Source: Mytilisepta virgata (Eukaryota; Mollusca; Bivalvia; Mytilida; Mytilidae). From it: 64,000 nt of DNA. Location of the stretch: contig CM051521.1 in the NCBI GenBank assembly GCA_028015205.1, forward strand, positions 94,402,513 through 94,466,512, read 5' to 3'. Every line of letters begins with the position of its first letter. Within the stretch, counting starts at the first letter, position 1. The notes below the pieces were generated by a model. That model saw nothing but the letters and a program-made list of their open reading frames with translations. It had not been told where the DNA came from and searched no databases. The position numbers and the translations under genes were made by a program. Of this stretch, positions 1 through 24,360 are shown in pieces.

Positions 1-677
1 CTTTTGCATTCAAGTTTATCCTTATTAATACTAGAATAATGGAAAAATAAAAATTGTGTTGTTTTACACGTAGGTATTAGTGCTTGTACACAGTGATACT
101 TGGTAAAATCTTATTCAAAAGTTTTAAAATACCCGAATCTAGCATGAGAAGAAAAAAAATGCCAAGAATAAAATACCAGTGTTAACTAAAAGTAATATGT
201 AAAAAAAAATCATGATTGTGGTACATCAAGGTAGCTAGAAATTTATAGTTTAAAATCTTTAATTGTCAATTTCATGCTACACATGTACAAGTACATTTTG
301 TAGTTTCAAATTATTATCAGCTAGACTGGTGATTCTTTCAGGGAATTTTAGTTTGTTGTGGTAGTTTGCTTGCAAATATTAAAACCTTCATTTGTGGCTC
401 ACTTCATTTAAATGGTTTTAACCACCAACTCATCGCTCATCTCCATTATGATCAAAGTGCATGTTTTAATTCAAAGATACAACACTTTAATCGATTCAAA
501 TGAGCAATAGCTAATCAATTTAAGCACTTTTGGTTCAACCTGGCCATGCCCTGTAACTACAGGCAGTCCTGAACATTAGTCCCATTCCAATTCCTGGGTC
601 CTAGTAAAATTCAAGTTATACAAGTAAATTTTTTTACTAAACTAGACCAGTTCTATTTCAAGTTCATAGCAGATTAA

Positions 678-1024
678 CACCGCCTCGGTGGTCTCGTGGT
701 AGTGTGCTTGCCCAGAGTGCGGAAGGTTCGATCCCCGGCCGGGTCAAACCAAAGACATTAAAATTGGTATTTGCTGCTTCTCCGCCAAGCACGTGGCATC
801 TAGGAGTCAGAGCAAAGACTGGTCGGCTCGGAGTCAGTATAATGTGTCCGAGTGAGGTGATATGTCTTCCTGCGGACAGTTACCTCGTGAACTAGCACAT
901 TAAAAATCCGACTTAGCGTGTCGGTCTAGTACAAAGCAGGGATCATATTCATTATCATATCAACATGTTCTCGTCCTGATATGCACCTGGTTGCCACTGG
1001 ACGTTAAACAATAATTCATCCATC
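678..1024 (+). mobile_element. tRNA-derived SINE, full length with target site duplication
   Basis: The 5' part is a tRNA-like head with an A-box-like stretch (ggtctcgtggtagtgtgc, about 689-706) and a B box (ggttcgatccc, 724-734). A body of about 250 bp follows, then a tail ending aattcatccatc. The insertion is framed by a 13-bp direct repeat, catagcagattaa, at 665-677 and 1025-1037, so both ends are defined. A diverged copy of the body lies at 21826-22063. The internal promoter for RNA polymerase III is inferred from the boxes. It is not a functional tRNA gene. Confidence 0.85.
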
Positions 1025-1323
1025 CATAGCAGATTAAAATTATTTTCTTCTGAATAAATAGTTGTATCTGTTTATGCATTTACAACTGCTTTGTTTATAC
1101 CTACACTATAATGTTATGAAAAGAAGGGATACTACACTAATTCTTGGATAATTTCAGACAGAGAACAGCAAATTATTAAACATGTGACAGAGGTACAAAA
1201 AACATTTATCTTTTTGAGTTATATTTATAAACAGTCATCAATACATTGTGTATTCCTTTTTGCTGTCGAAAAAACATGTACATGCTATTGTATCTACACA
1301 AAATGTATCTGATGTTCCCTCAA

Positions 1324-1355
1324 CCCCCCCCCCCCCTCCCCTCCCCCCCCCCCCC
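1324..1355. repeat. Poly(C)-rich low-complexity tract
   Basis: A run of C broken only by isolated T bases, followed by a run of A. Similar C or G runs recur at 11256, 19819, 20911, 40192 and 48846. Confidence 0.9.
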
Positions 1356-2343
1356 AAAAAAAAATAAAGACCTACATGTACCTACCTACCCACTCTCTAA
1401 AAATATGAGTCAATTTACAGTAAACATTTTTTTTTATGGTCTAATGTTTATAATCTAGATTCTGGGATCTCCAAGCTATGCATGTACAATGTACATACAT
1501 GTAAACAAGTGCATTGTATAATTACTACATACATGTAATTTTACATAATTTATGCATAAAACCTATCAATAAATTTGTATAAAACTATAGGGGTGGTTAA
1601 TATTGCTGGTAAATGATTCTGGACATTTAATAGATGCTGAATAAATACACATATATAAACAACCATTTTTAAAACTGAAATCTGATACTTTCTTCTAACA
1701 TTTACATAATATTTTTCCTCCTTAGGCTTTTAGAAATGTCTGAAATTCAAGTAATGCTGTAAGATATCACATAATAAGAAACAAATTTACAGAGTCGTGT
1801 TTGTACATTTGTACATATACTGTTTTGCTCTAGGTGACAGTGAGTCAATTTGTTTGTCAATAAATTAGTGGATTTATGTCAATTTTTAAACAAACATTTT
1901 ACTCATTAAATACATTCATAATGCCCCCAATCAGTTAAATACAAGTATTTGTAGCCCCAAACCATACATGTATTATGACAAATGAAGTTTTAAGGTTTGA
2001 AATAAAGTTCTCAAATTTAAAGGCCTAAGAAAAAATCCTGGCCAAGATTCTCCTTCAGACTAATGCAAACTTTCATATATCTTTTTCTGCTTTTGAATCT
2101 TTTTATAGTTTATACAAAATGCAAAATAAAACATTTGTGGTGCCTTAAATACCTGTACAGTGTGCATGGTGTGTGGCTGTGAAAAGTATAACAAGGTAAA
2201 TTCTATCCAACAATTATTAAATTTATATGTACTGTAACCAATTCTGTTCATACATTTATAATTGTCACCATTTATTTGTCATGCTTGTATTTGTAGATAA
2301 AGATGTGATGTAGTTTTTGCATCTTTTCACTATCTCTTCATGA

Positions 2344-13368
<11,025 letters not shown>

Positions 13369-16300
13369 TTAGGACATTAGGTTTTATGTTTATTGGGAAG
13401 GATATTGTTATAATTATAGAACTGATGTAATAACTTTTATTTTATAAACTTTATAATTATGTGATAAGATCTACAGAGGTTCTGGCCAATCATCAAGATA
13501 TGCTTGCTTTTGTTTCACAGAGACATAGAGAAAATTGGTCAATACCTTGTTCTCATTTGGTTTTTATATTGTTCTGGTAATTACTATTTCATTGATTAGC
13601 AATTTTTTATTCAATGATATCACCACAATTTTTCTTTACGAGAGTCAATAAGATCATGTATGTTATACAAAAGGGGTTGGGATTTTACAGTTGCAATTTG
13701 TCAATGTTTTTATCTTCTAGATATAGATGAAATACAAATATAATGATGATTTGATTACAAAAGCAAGCATATTTGGTTTATTGCCAAAGTGTTACATATA
13801 TGGGATGCAAACCATGTACAACTGGTAAAATCTAAAAGATGTACAATTTTTGATATCTCAGTTTTACTGCTCGGATCCCTAAAGCTTTTAAAATAAAGCA
13901 TATGTTTAATATATGCATTAGAAAATAGGCCATTTCCTCAAACATACTTCTGATACCTTCAATGATTTTCATTTTCTGTAATTTGAGATGCATTGTGAAG
14001 AATTATTCTTGTAAATATGAATAAACAATAGTTAATCTTTACTAAAAGTAGCTTCATTGAGAAACAAACAATCTTTCTATTATTACCAGTTGTACAAGGG
14101 GTATGCAGCACAGGACAAACAAACTGAAAAGTGTAAGGTTAAAAAAAAACAGATGTAGATTATGAATTTTTTATATACATTGTATGTACATGTATATGGA
14201 AAAGAATTCATCTAAATATTTGGAATTGCTAGGAAGGGTATTTTCTTATTGCTGTGAAAACTTTTTATAGATCTTGGAATAGTTGATCTATTTGAGATAA
14301 TGATCATGTGTCTACCTAGATGTTTAAACTTTTTAGTGCTAATTGTTTAAATCATTTTTTTATGCTTAATCAATTTATTACCAAAAAAATTAATAATTGG
14401 TATAAAGTAAAACTGTATTCCTTTCTGCTATTTAGTGCAAGAAAAAATTTCATGTGGCATTACAACATAAATAAAATCTGAATTGAAATATTTTTTAGAA
14501 GAAAAGTATCATAAAGACAGCTTAGCTTTTCAGGAATAGATGTTATGGTTGCTGGGTCTTGAATGCATACCTTTTAAAATTTGGTCATTGATGGCTGTTT
14601 TAGAAAATTCAAAATTCAATATTAATATATCTTGATAATATGAAATATGAAATAATCAACAACAAAAATGGCACCACTGACATAGTTTTTCTTGAACAGC
14701 CTGAACTTAGCTTTCAATTGAAATTGTTATTTTAAAACAAGAAATGTTACATCCTGCATTCAAGTTTGACTAAAAATATTGTTAACGGGTTTAGTTTGGC
14801 TGTGTTATGAAAGCAAGTTTTTTTTTTTTTCCAAATAGTGATAAATGAAAATCTGGGTTTCTATTATTTTGACAGGTCGTTTCTTGTTTTATAAATATTT
14901 TGAAGACAAATTGAACAAATCAAATGTACTTTGAAGTAGTTGGAATCATAATATTGTATAGTAATGCCAGTTTTCTATGTTTGTGAATTTTTAATTTGAT
15001 TTGTTTTCCCTATGTTGCTTCTTATTAAAGCTTACAAATTTTATTTTTAAATTTTCAACGAATGTTTTTTGTGACTTGTTATTTTTTATCATAGAAGTTT
15101 ATCAATCTGTTTTGTAGTATAGCACTGTATATAGATCTTGTGTTGTATGAATTAACTGGATAAGTATCTTTATCTCTAACTTGTTCTGTTGCTATATAGT
15201 GATTTTGTTCCATGCAATGTATTTGTGTCAAATGTTCATAAAATCCTAATGTTTTTTTTTTAAATATCAATTTTTATTAGAAATATTCTTATATCTTTAC
15301 ATAGATATAAAGGCAAACAAAACTCAATGCTTCAAAAATTGTAATAATAGTATTTTTACAGTAATTCAATAAATAATAATTTAAAACTGAATCAGTTTTG
15401 ACATATAGAGCCTGTTATATATATGTTGTTACATGTATATAAAATTATATACAGACTTCAGCCTTAATTCTAATACATGTATAAGAAATATGAGCTGGAG
15501 GTTTTTTTTTGGAATTGGCTATACAAAATAAAGGTTATTAAATGAATTAAAAATTTTATGCATGGTTGGTTAAATTAAGATGGCCAACAATACTACATTT
15601 ATTTTTCAGACTTTTCAGTTAGAAATTGTGTAGAACTGTGGAAGGATATTGGGAATTACTTTTGTTCATAATATCTTTATGAAGGAAACAAGAGAAGTTG
15701 TAGCTGATCTTCCAAGGTTATGTTGTATGTAACCTTTAACATGATACTTTACAAGTATTACTGATTTTCCAGTAAGTTTGTATATGAACTTGGTTTCTAG
15801 AGATCTTTCAAAAGTAAAGAAGATGAAAATCTGATGACAGAATTCAGGTTTGAAAGTCCAGGAACTTGATAAGCATGTCCGTTTACCCAAATTTAAAAAA
15901 AACCAGTAGTAATGATGTACTATTTGATAGGTATTAATTTTTTTAGCAGAAAATAGTTCACAACAAAAACTAATACACGTGTATGTATATATATATATAT
16001 ATATAAAACTAATGGAACAAAGTGCACTTTTTAATGTCATTGGAGGAGTATTGGCCCGTGTGTATAATTACTGTTTTCGCAGAAGTTATCATACTTCTAG
16101 CATATTATTTTCATAGAGTCACTTTATTTATAAACCATATGTACAGACAGTTGTATAGGTTATATTAGTCTTTATAGTGGTTTATAAGTACATTTATTAA
16201 TTTTCTTTTTCAAAGATTTTAAACTGTAAATTTCTGTATTGTTTTGCTTATTGTGTTAGGGATAAAGATAGGTTTCAGAAATAATTTGAATATACATTTG

Positions 16301-17035
16301 TATATATGAATATAATTTGGCCATATTAAAAGGGTCAAAATATATTTAATTTTTAAAAGTGTATCTGTTATCTATAGAAAATTTGCTATATTGTATGAAA
16401 TAGAAGTAATGGGGCAGGTGGGGTAAGAATCTGTGAAGTAAATCTTATCTGGTGTTATGCAAACAAATGTTCATTTTTAGGCAGGTTAATCCATTGTTAG
16501 TAGATTGTTGAACTCTGTTAAAGAAGTGGGTTTTTTTTCTATGTAGGAAAATGTTAGTTCTAGGTGAAGTTTAATGGTGCCAATTTTCAGCTATGCATTT
16601 CTATTTTATGTTAGAAAGTGTACCGTTTATTTATTTACATGGATTTCTGAAATATGAGTAGTTGATAGCAAACGTTTCATTGCAAATTGTAGTTAATTCT
16701 TTGCAAATATTTTTACACTGCTTTCATCATTACAGAACATTATTTTTTGCCTTGTCTTTCTTTGATTGGAAGTTGACAGAAATAGCTTTTATGGAGAATA
16801 TTGAGAAAAAAACATTGCTACATAGAGTATCAATAAAAGATAGAATAATATTCTCTTAATAATTTTATGTATTATTCACACACCTTAATGTATGATTTTA
16901 GTATGAGTAAATATTTCCTTCATATATTTTGATGTTTTTTCTCATTTGATGTGAATATATATAACAAATGTATATGTTCATATAAGCTTCATTACTGATC
17001 AATAAATATTAAATATAAGTAATCATTGTTTGGTT
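13369..17035 (+). other. Probable 3' UTR and downstream sequence of Rac exon 5a
   Basis: AT-rich sequence after the 5a stop with several AATAAA signals (13892, about 14020, about 15525 and about 17000), so transcripts could end at different points. It contains an AT microsatellite at 15982-16005. No coding sequence is recognised. How far the UTR runs cannot be read from the sequence. Confidence 0.5.
15982..16005. repeat. (TA)n microsatellite
   Basis: Uninterrupted alternating TA after tatg. It causes a spurious run of I-Y residues on the minus strand. Confidence 0.9.
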
Positions 17036-17499
17036 CATTAATCACTTTCTGGACAGTGTCCTAGGTGATTGTATGAAGATGTGGGGGAAATCTAGGTTGC
17101 AACAGTGTACTGAATATATAGAGAACTCTCTGAATATGCTAATGTGACACTGTTTAACGATAGTTTTCAATTTTGGAACAGGATATAACCTACTTTGAGG
17201 CAATTCATAAACCATTACAGAAGCAGATTATGTTCAAGTATAAATTGACCTGAGTATGTGATAAAAAAGATAACCTGTTCCAAGATTTAAAACATTCTAA
17301 CAAGAATCCTTTTCAAGGAATTTTCTTATGTCACAGTAGGTTGTATGTACCAAATTTCTGGGTTCAACTTAAGATTAACGTATTCGAGTGCTAATGTCCT
17401 GTTGATACTCTGCATGGGGTGACACCCAGATGAATGTCTGCCAGAAACAATGGTCTTATTTTTTGGCCATATTAAAATGTTCAAGTAACTGTTTTCTTG

Positions 17500-17910
17500 C
17501 CTCATTAAATTTTCAGGTGTTTTCAAAAATAATTCCAAGATATTTGTAATACATTGTACTTGACCCAATCAATATTATTATCACCGTTTCAACAACTTAC
17601 CACCTCTATTAAATATTATAACATTGGTTTTCTTTGAGTTCACCTCAAGACAAGATTCTTCACAATAGTTAGTATGTAAGATATTGAGATTAACTTGTTC
17701 CAGATCTCAAATATTTATCTATAATACATTTTAAAACAAAAATATAGTCGGATGTACGTGGTTTTTTAGAGAAACCAATTTGGGTTTCATGAATAATATT
17801 ATTATAAGTCAAATTTTTATCAAATCTATGATACAATATTAAATTTAAAAGTGTACCTACACTATTATTCTTATACATGTAATGAATGCACGTTATTTTG
17901 AGGTACAATA
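17500..17910 (-). pseudogene. Decayed LINE reverse transcriptase fragment
   Basis: On the minus strand, pieces in different frames read like a non-LTR reverse transcriptase. First comes NNIIHETQIGFSKKPRTSDY (the region before the catalytic block, usually ...QFGFRKKRSTSDAI). Then CLEVNSKKTNVIIFNRGGK, and in another frame YKYLGIIFENT. The frame changes and a stop after GGKLLKR show that it is broken. The order matches the family, and the catalytic YADD segment is not visible between the pieces. It lies downstream of Rac exon 5a. Confidence 0.7.
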
Positions 17911-18374
17911 AATATGAAACGTCTGGGTCCTTATAACATTAGATATCAGTAGTTCTACTAATTGAGGTTGGACTTTTTTGGCAAATCTTAACTGATTTGT
18001 TAATGTCAGTAAATACGGTTTCAGAAAACTTATGTAATTTAGTTACAGGCAAATACCGAATATATCTTGCACAATGTTTAAATGGTAATTCAGGACAGTT
18101 TGCCAGATTTTTCATTCATTGCCAGCCTGATAAGCAACTTCCATTTGTATCGCCTCTGAAATTCTTAGGCCAAGAGAACTGAATCTTAATATGAGGACTG
18201 AATTAAAATAAGACTTGTTCCTCCAAAATTGTCCCGACCAAAGTTTTATTGACTTGCGAGTGACAATTTTTTTTTAATTTCCAATTTTTAGTAGAGTCAA
18301 ATAAATCCTTTTTATCACCTCGACCACCGGGTTTGGGAGGGACGTTTGGTTTTTTCGTCCGTCAGTCCGTCCCA

Positions 18375-18990
18375 CCTTCTAAAGGTCCAGATCTAAGACG
18401 ATGCAAGTCATATACTTAGTATATAGGTATAGTATTTTACCAGTGAATGCGTCTTGGTGGTCTGAAAATCATGAAGGTCTGTATTAATATTGGACCACCC
18501 TGACCTACATTGTATGCATGAGCGAACCTGGTTTAGTTTTGCGTTAAGGTCCAGTTCTAAGACACTTAGTTATATAGGTATAATATTTCACCAGTGGATG
18601 CGTCTTTGAAAATAACGAAGGTCCCTATGAAAATTGGATCACCCTGACCTTTATTTTATGCATGGGTGACTGGTTAAGTTTTGCGTTAACGAAAAGTTCA
18701 AAGACGCTTCGTGTTATAGGTATAATATGTCATCAGTGAATGCGTCTTGGAAAATAACGAAGGTCCCTATAAGATTGGATCACCCTGACCTACATTTTAT
18801 GCACGAGTGACTAAGGTTAAATTTTGCGTCAAGGCCCAGTTCTAAGACATATAGGTATAATATTTCACCAGTGGATGCGTCTTGGAAAATAACAAAGGTC
18901 CGTATAAAAATTGGATCACCCTGATCTACATTTTATGCTTGAGTGCCTCTGGTTAAGTTTCGTGTTAAGGTCCAGTTCTAAGACACTGTA
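18375..18990. repeat. Tandem repeat, about 140-bp unit, 4 to 5 copies
   Basis: The phrases aggtccagttctaagac, ataggtataatatttcacca, gtggatgcgtcttgg and ggatcaccctgacctacatt recur about every 140-165 bp. The array is preceded by a GC-richer leader (18318-18374) with ccgtcagtccgtcc. Probably part of a repeat element spanning about 18318-18990. Confidence 0.8.
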
Positions 18991-19871
18991 TGTTCAAACA
19001 AGTGAAAATACGGGAGACGGGGATTAGCTGTCGTTTACGACTGCTCCAATTACTCGTTGTTCCAATGAGTTCACGAATTTAATAATCAAAATCATTTCCC
19101 CCAAAAAAATGAATTTTGTTGCTGTCATTTCTATTGCCATCATTTTTTATATTTTTTATTGCCATGTTGATTATGTAATAAAACTATAATATCCGTAATA
19201 TTTATAACTCCGTAAAATATTTATAAAGTGGTCCTTAAATTTTTTGAATAATGTGGGAAGATAATTTTTGGTATGAAACTACCATGAAAAGGGTCGGTCC
19301 GTTTTAGAATTGTCCGGGTCCATGAGACGCCAGAGCGCACTCCATATATAAAACTGAAAAATATATTGCAAACAAAATAATATTATAAATATGTTTGTGT
19401 CGCCTGCGTAAAGGGATCACTATTCCTCGTTGTCGGTGGCACACTTTATTTATTAGCAACTCCTCACAAACCAGTGGATAGATTTCCATGAAGTGTTCAG
19501 GTAATCTTCAATTTTAATTCCCGCTTTTAAGAGCATCCACTTTTTCTTAACAATTTTAAGGATTAATTGTAGCTTATCTATCTCACTGAACTTAACATCT
19601 AATACTACCCATACAGACACTTCTGCTTCATCCCTAGACATATGTACATAGACCGTAAATTCAAAACTTGTGACAGCTAACATGGCTAACGTGGTAATTA
19701 TACCCCCCACTTAGCGAAGCAGGAGATATGTGGGGATTGTTCGTCCGCACCTATTTACTGTAACTACTCATACATTGGTGAATGGATTTCCGTGAAACTT
19801 TCAGGGAGTATTCAGTGTACACCCCCCCCCCCCCCCCAAAAAAAAGGAATTGAATAAATTTTAAGAGTTTG

Positions 19872-21667
19872 TGATATCTAATGGATGAAAAGGAGAGAAA
19901 AAAGGGGGGAGGTGGTAGAAAATTGAAGGGAAAATTTTCAAATTGTTAGTGAACCACAGAATGTCGAATTTCATGTAGCCTTGATTCAAAGAATGTTAAA
20001 AGGCACCCCCCCCCAAAAGGAATTGAATAAATTTTAAGAATTTGTAAAGTTTTTCGGGTTTTTTTATATTACTTTTTAATTATTAACAAGTGCTGGCTGG
20101 GCTTACAATGAGACTTCCAGTCAACTATTCGGTATAGACTAGGCTTCAAGATCCAAAAATAGACTTTCGTGGGCGACAAAACAAGTTCTAAAAGAAATAG
20201 TGCCGTCTATCAGCACACTTCATGTGGAAAAAATGTTGAAATCTAATGGAATATTAGATTCTATTTAAGAATAAAGATAGCAGGACACTAGACCTTTCCA
20301 ATGGTCTAGCTCTTATGGACCTAGACCCGTACAACAACTTGGCGAGCCACTTTGGCGAGACGACATCCCCCTTTTTTCGTTTTTTTTTTTAATTTAAGTT
20401 TTTGACAACTGTGGGCTAGTCTCACAGTAGGGCTTCCGGTTCCTTTCCTGGTATAAACCAGGTAGCAGAACATTAGACCTTTCCAACTGACTAGCCCTTA
20501 TAGACCCTAGACCTGTACGACAACTTGGCGAGCCACTTTGGCGAGACGACCCCCCTTTCGTTTTTTTTTTAAATTTTAGATTTTGACAAATGTGGGCTGG
20601 ACCCACAGTAGAACTTCCGATTAACTTCCTGGTATAGACCAGTTAGCAGGAATGTAGACCTTTTAAATGGACTAGTTCTTATGAACCCTAGACCAGTACG
20701 ACAAATTGGCAAGCCACTTTAGCAAGACGACCCCCTTTTTCGTGTTTTGTTATTTTAGATTTTGACAAGTGTGGGCTGGGCCCACAATAGGGCTTCCGGT
20801 TAACGTCTTGATATAGACCAGGTAGCAGAAGACTAGAACTTTCCAATGGACTAGTTCTTATGAACCTTAGACCCGTATGACAACTTGGCGAGCCACTTTG
20901 GCGAGACGACCCCCCCCCCCCCCCCCTTTTTCGTTTTTTTTTAAATTTTAGATTTTGACAAGTGTGGACTGGACCCACATTAGGGCTTCCGGTTAACTTT
21001 CTGGTATATACCAGGTAGCAGGACACTAGACCTTTCCAATGGACTAGACCTATTGGAAAGGTCTAGTGTCCTGCTACCTAGTCTATACAAAGAAGTTAAC
21101 AGGAATCCCTATTGTGGGTCCAGCCCACACTTGTCAAAATCTAAAATTAAAAAAAAAAACGAAAATGGCGGGGTGTCGTCTCGCCAAGTTGTCGTGCGGG
21201 TCTAGGGTCTATAAGAGCTAGTCCATTGGAAAGGTCTAGAGACCTGCTATCTTTTTTCTTAAATAAAAGCTAACATTCTATTAGATTTCAACATTTTTTC
21301 CACATCAAGTGTGCTGACAGACAGCACTATTTTTTTTATAATTTGTTTCGTTCCCCATGAAAATCTATTTTTTGGAATAGTGATCTTGAACCCTAGTCTC
21401 TATCAAATAGTTGACCGGAAGTCTCATTGGAAGCCCAGCCAGCACTTGTTAAAAAATTTTAAAAAGTAACGTAAAAAAACCTGAAAAACTTCACAAATTC
21501 GTAACATTTATTAAATTCCTTTTTTTTTGGGGTGGGGGTGCCTTTTAACATTTTTTTAATCAAGGTTACATGAAATTCGACATTATGTAGCTCACTAACA
21601 ATTTGAAATTTTCCCCTTCAATTTTTTTTAACCCCCCCTTTTTTCTCCTTTTCATCCCTTAGATATT
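19872..21667. mobile_element. Foldback element with internal tandem repeats
   Basis: The left arm (about 19872-20290) and the right arm (about 21240-21667) are inverted copies of each other. For example gtgctggctgggctt at 20091 matches aagcccagccagcac at 21430, and gatgaaaaggag matches ctccttttcatc at the far ends. Inside, a unit of about 180 bp containing ttggcgagccactttggcga recurs near 20338, 20524, 20706 and 20883 in one orientation and once inverted near 21180. A hairpin turn sits at about 21022-21078, where gcaggacactagaccttt meets aaaggtctagtgtcctgc. No coding capacity is recognised. Confidence 0.85.
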
Positions 21668-21825
21668 AAAGTCTTGTTCTCTAAACATCAAATATAGGCA
21701 GAATTACACGAATGAAGGGTCACGCATTCGAAAATATGAACTCTTCTTTTTCATAGATTATCTATGTACAGTTAACGAATGCACCTTTATTATTGTCAGC
21801 TATAGCTTCAACATAGTGCATCTCC

Positions 21826-22063
21826 GACATGCATGCAGCATTTAGGAGTAAGATCAGACTGGTCGGAGTCGGAATAACGTGTCCGTGCGAGGTGACATGT
21901 CTTCCTGCTAACTTTTACCTCATGTGTTAGCACGTTAAAAATTCGACCCAGCATGTCAGTCTTAGTTTACATAGCAGGATTTGTGTCCATATCATACCAG
22001 CATGACCTAAACCTAATATCCATGCATGTAATAATTGCAGCTGGATGTTATACAATAATCCAG
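21826..22063 (+). mobile_element. SINE body, second diverged copy lacking the tRNA head
   Basis: It shares a long series of words with the SINE at 678-1024 in the same order: gactggtcgg, gtgtccg, gaggtgacatgtcttcctgc, ttagcacgttaaaaat, cagcatgtcagtctta and gctggatgttatacaataat. The tRNA-like head with A and B boxes is missing, so this is a 5'-truncated old copy. It lies about 350 bp before the acceptor of Rac exon 5b. Confidence 0.75.
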
Positions 22064-22413
22064 AAAATGCTTACTTCTGTACCTTATGTAACTCATCACA
22101 ACATACAATGTAGCTTGTGCTTCAGTTAGTGTCTTATTCCAATTGGTTATATTTTTGTAGAATTTGTTTTATGTTTGTTGTTTTTCGAAAGGTATAAAAT
22201 ATGCATGCATAGAGAACTTCAGAGCACTGGGAAAAAAATACACAAAAATTTATTAAAAGTACTTGCAATATTAACAAAAATCAAAGTTGTTTCTAAGTAT
22301 AATGGTATGCTTCGAGAAGCACTTATGTACACTTCCGTGACTTTGTGTCTGTCTACTAAGGTGTATTAATTTGATTCTATTAAGATTTTAAAACTAACAC
22401 AATCTATCTTCAG

Positions 22414-22707
22414 TGGTATCCAGAAGTTGTTCACCACTGTCCAGACACCCCAATAATACTTATTGGTACAAAGTCAGATTTGAGAGACGACAAGGACACA
22501 CTCGGCCAGCTCCGTGCAAAACAACTGTCCCCAATACAACCACAACAAGGAATGGCTTTGGCCAAGGACATAAAAGCCGTCAAGTATATGGAATGTTCAG
22601 CCATGCAGATGAAAGGATTGAAACCGATTTTCGACGAGGCAATAAGAGCAGCATTAAATCCACCACCTGCACGTCTCAGAAAGAAAAAGAAATGTAAACT
22701 AATGTAA
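22414..22707 (+). CDS. RAC1: Rac alternative terminal exon 5b
   Basis: 294 bp directly after the acceptor ctatcttcag, phase 0, encoding 97 residues from [10 protein letters not shown] to RKKKKCKLM and a TAA stop. It aligns end to end with exon 5a at roughly 70 percent amino-acid identity by eye, while third positions are strongly diverged, so it looks like an old duplicate kept under selection. Differences lie in functional places: TKLD to TKSD in G4 (still xKxD), insert helix EKLREKK to GQLRAKQ, YPQG to QPQQG, CSALTQ to CSAMQM, Cys to Asn at the palmitoylation position (AALNPPP), and CaaX CKVL to CKLM, which favours farnesylation. No P-loop or switch exons lie between 5a and 5b, so the simplest reading is an alternative last exon spliced from exon 4 over 14.3 kb. 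A dead fragment or a separate gene with distant 5' exons is less likely. Confidence 0.85.
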   Translation, partial: WYPEVVHHCPDTPIILIGTKSDLRDDKDTLGQLRAKQLSPIQPQQGMALAKDIKAVKYMECSAMQMKGLKPIFDEAIRAALNPPPARLRKKKKCKLM

Positions 22708-22853
22708 TTCTTTCAGAATACTCCTTACTCCAGAATTATCTGTCAGTATATTTTACTTTACAAAATTCACTTTATGAATACAAAATTTCTGATTTTATCT
22801 GCATGTGAACTGTTGTTTTGTTACATACCATATGTTATGCAGCATTATTTTAT

Positions 22854-22859
22854 AATAAA
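22854..22859 (+). terminator. Candidate poly(A) signal for exon 5b transcripts
   Basis: AATAAA lies 147 nt after the exon 5b stop codon, a normal distance for a short 3' UTR. It supports 5b as a real terminal exon, but cleavage is not shown by the sequence. Confidence 0.5.
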
Positions 22860-23509
22860 CTGTTGACACAGGGATGTCATTCACTTTTCCGCAAGTCCCA
22901 TACTTTACTCCACAAACCATGAAAAAAGTGTTTTTACACGATATCTTTTTCCATTTCATATTAATGCCCTTGTTGAATTGATTAACTTATAACATAATGA
23001 TACTGATTTTGTGCTCACATGGTGCGATTTCCCAAAAAATTCTTACGGAAAATCGTATCCTGTAAAGCCCATTGAATCATATCCTCGGAAATTATCAGAA
23101 ACCTTGCAAAACAACTCAAATTTTAGGATTTCCTCAACTCAATCAGATCTCTAGAAATTCAAAATTAAAAGTAAATAGTCAACAGTTTGAGGTAAATCTG
23201 AATTGCTACTGGTAGTTTTGTGAAGTTTTATGAAACCAGGTCTTGCATAACAAATATCACGGTTTCCATTTTAATATGAATAAACAGTCTCTGGCGTGGT
23301 GCTTAGCTGTCTTCATGGAAGTCATGTACATTTATAACTTAAAATACAAAATTTCACCAATAACAAAAACATTTAGAACTTGTCTTAATACTGGAAATGT
23401 TGTGCCTTTAATACTACATTGTGAAAAAAGTTAAATAACGTTTTAATGATACATGTAAAATTTGCAGTCAAATCTTATTGGTTAATTCATATTTCTCTAG
23501 TTTTGTAAA

Positions 23510-24360
23510 CAAGAGGCTCAAGAGAATTGAGTCTGTATAGCTCACCTGACAGTCCCACACTCAATCCATTTTATTTCAAGTGAAAAAATTGTTATGGACA
23601 TTCCACAGATGCTTCCTACCAAGTATCTGTTAATTTGGCCATATGGTTGCAGAGGAGAGGACTTTGGAAATTTTGACCAATCAAAAATAAGAATTCATCA
23701 TGGCCGCCATATTAGCTCTCTGACTGGGATGAAATATGGAGACTTTATAAAGGTTTTTCCACAGATGCTTCATACCAAATTACAGCTCATTTGGCTTTGC
23801 GGTTTCAGAATTTTTTTTTTTAAATTTTGACCAATCAGAAATAAGAATTCATCATGGCGGCCATATTAGTTCTTTGACCAGAACAAAATATGCAAACTTT
23901 ATAAAGGTCCTTCCATAGACGCTTCATACCAAGTTTCAGTTCATTTAGTTTGGGGTTTCAAAGGATTTAGATTTTTAAAATTTGTCCAATCAGAAATAGG
24001 TTTTCATCATGTCGGCCATATTAGTTGTCCAACTGGAAAATATGCAAATTTTATAGAGGTCCTTCCACAGATGCTTCATACCAAGTTACAGTTCAGTTGG
24101 CTTTGAGGCTTCAGAGGAGATTTTATAAATTTTGACCAATGAGAAATAAGAAATCATCATGGCGGCCAAATAATTTGTCCAACCGGAACGAAATATGCAA
24201 ATTCTTTAAAGGCCCTTACATAGATGCTTCATATTAAGTTTCAGTTCATTTGGCTTAGGTGTTTCAGAGGAGAAGATCAAAATGTAAAAGTTTACAGACG
24301 GACATTGGATGCCAAGTGTTGACAAAAGCTCACATGGCCCTTTGAGCCAGGTGAGCTAAA
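23510..24360. mobile_element. Tandem-array element, 154-bp unit, about 4.5 copies
   Basis: Anchors near 23603, 23759, 23913, 24065 and 24219 (cacagatgcttcataccaa) give a period of 152-156 bp. Units also carry ttttgaccaatcagaaataag and catcatggcggccatatta. The ends match as an inverted pair: caagaggctcaagag...tagctcacctg at the left, and catggccctttgagccaggtgagcta at the right. The stretch caaaatgtaaaagtttacagacgg near the right end also occurs near the right end of the element at 33595-35160, so the two appear related. Confidence 0.8.

Noticed and set aside
680..760. tRNA gene
   Set aside because: A and B boxes are present, but the head continues into a SINE body with a target duplication, and no full cloverleaf with a paired acceptor stem can be drawn.
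22413..22697. 94-codon ORF overlapping Rac exon 5b in another frame
   Set aside because: Out-of-frame shadow. The +1 frame matching Rac is the real coding frame.
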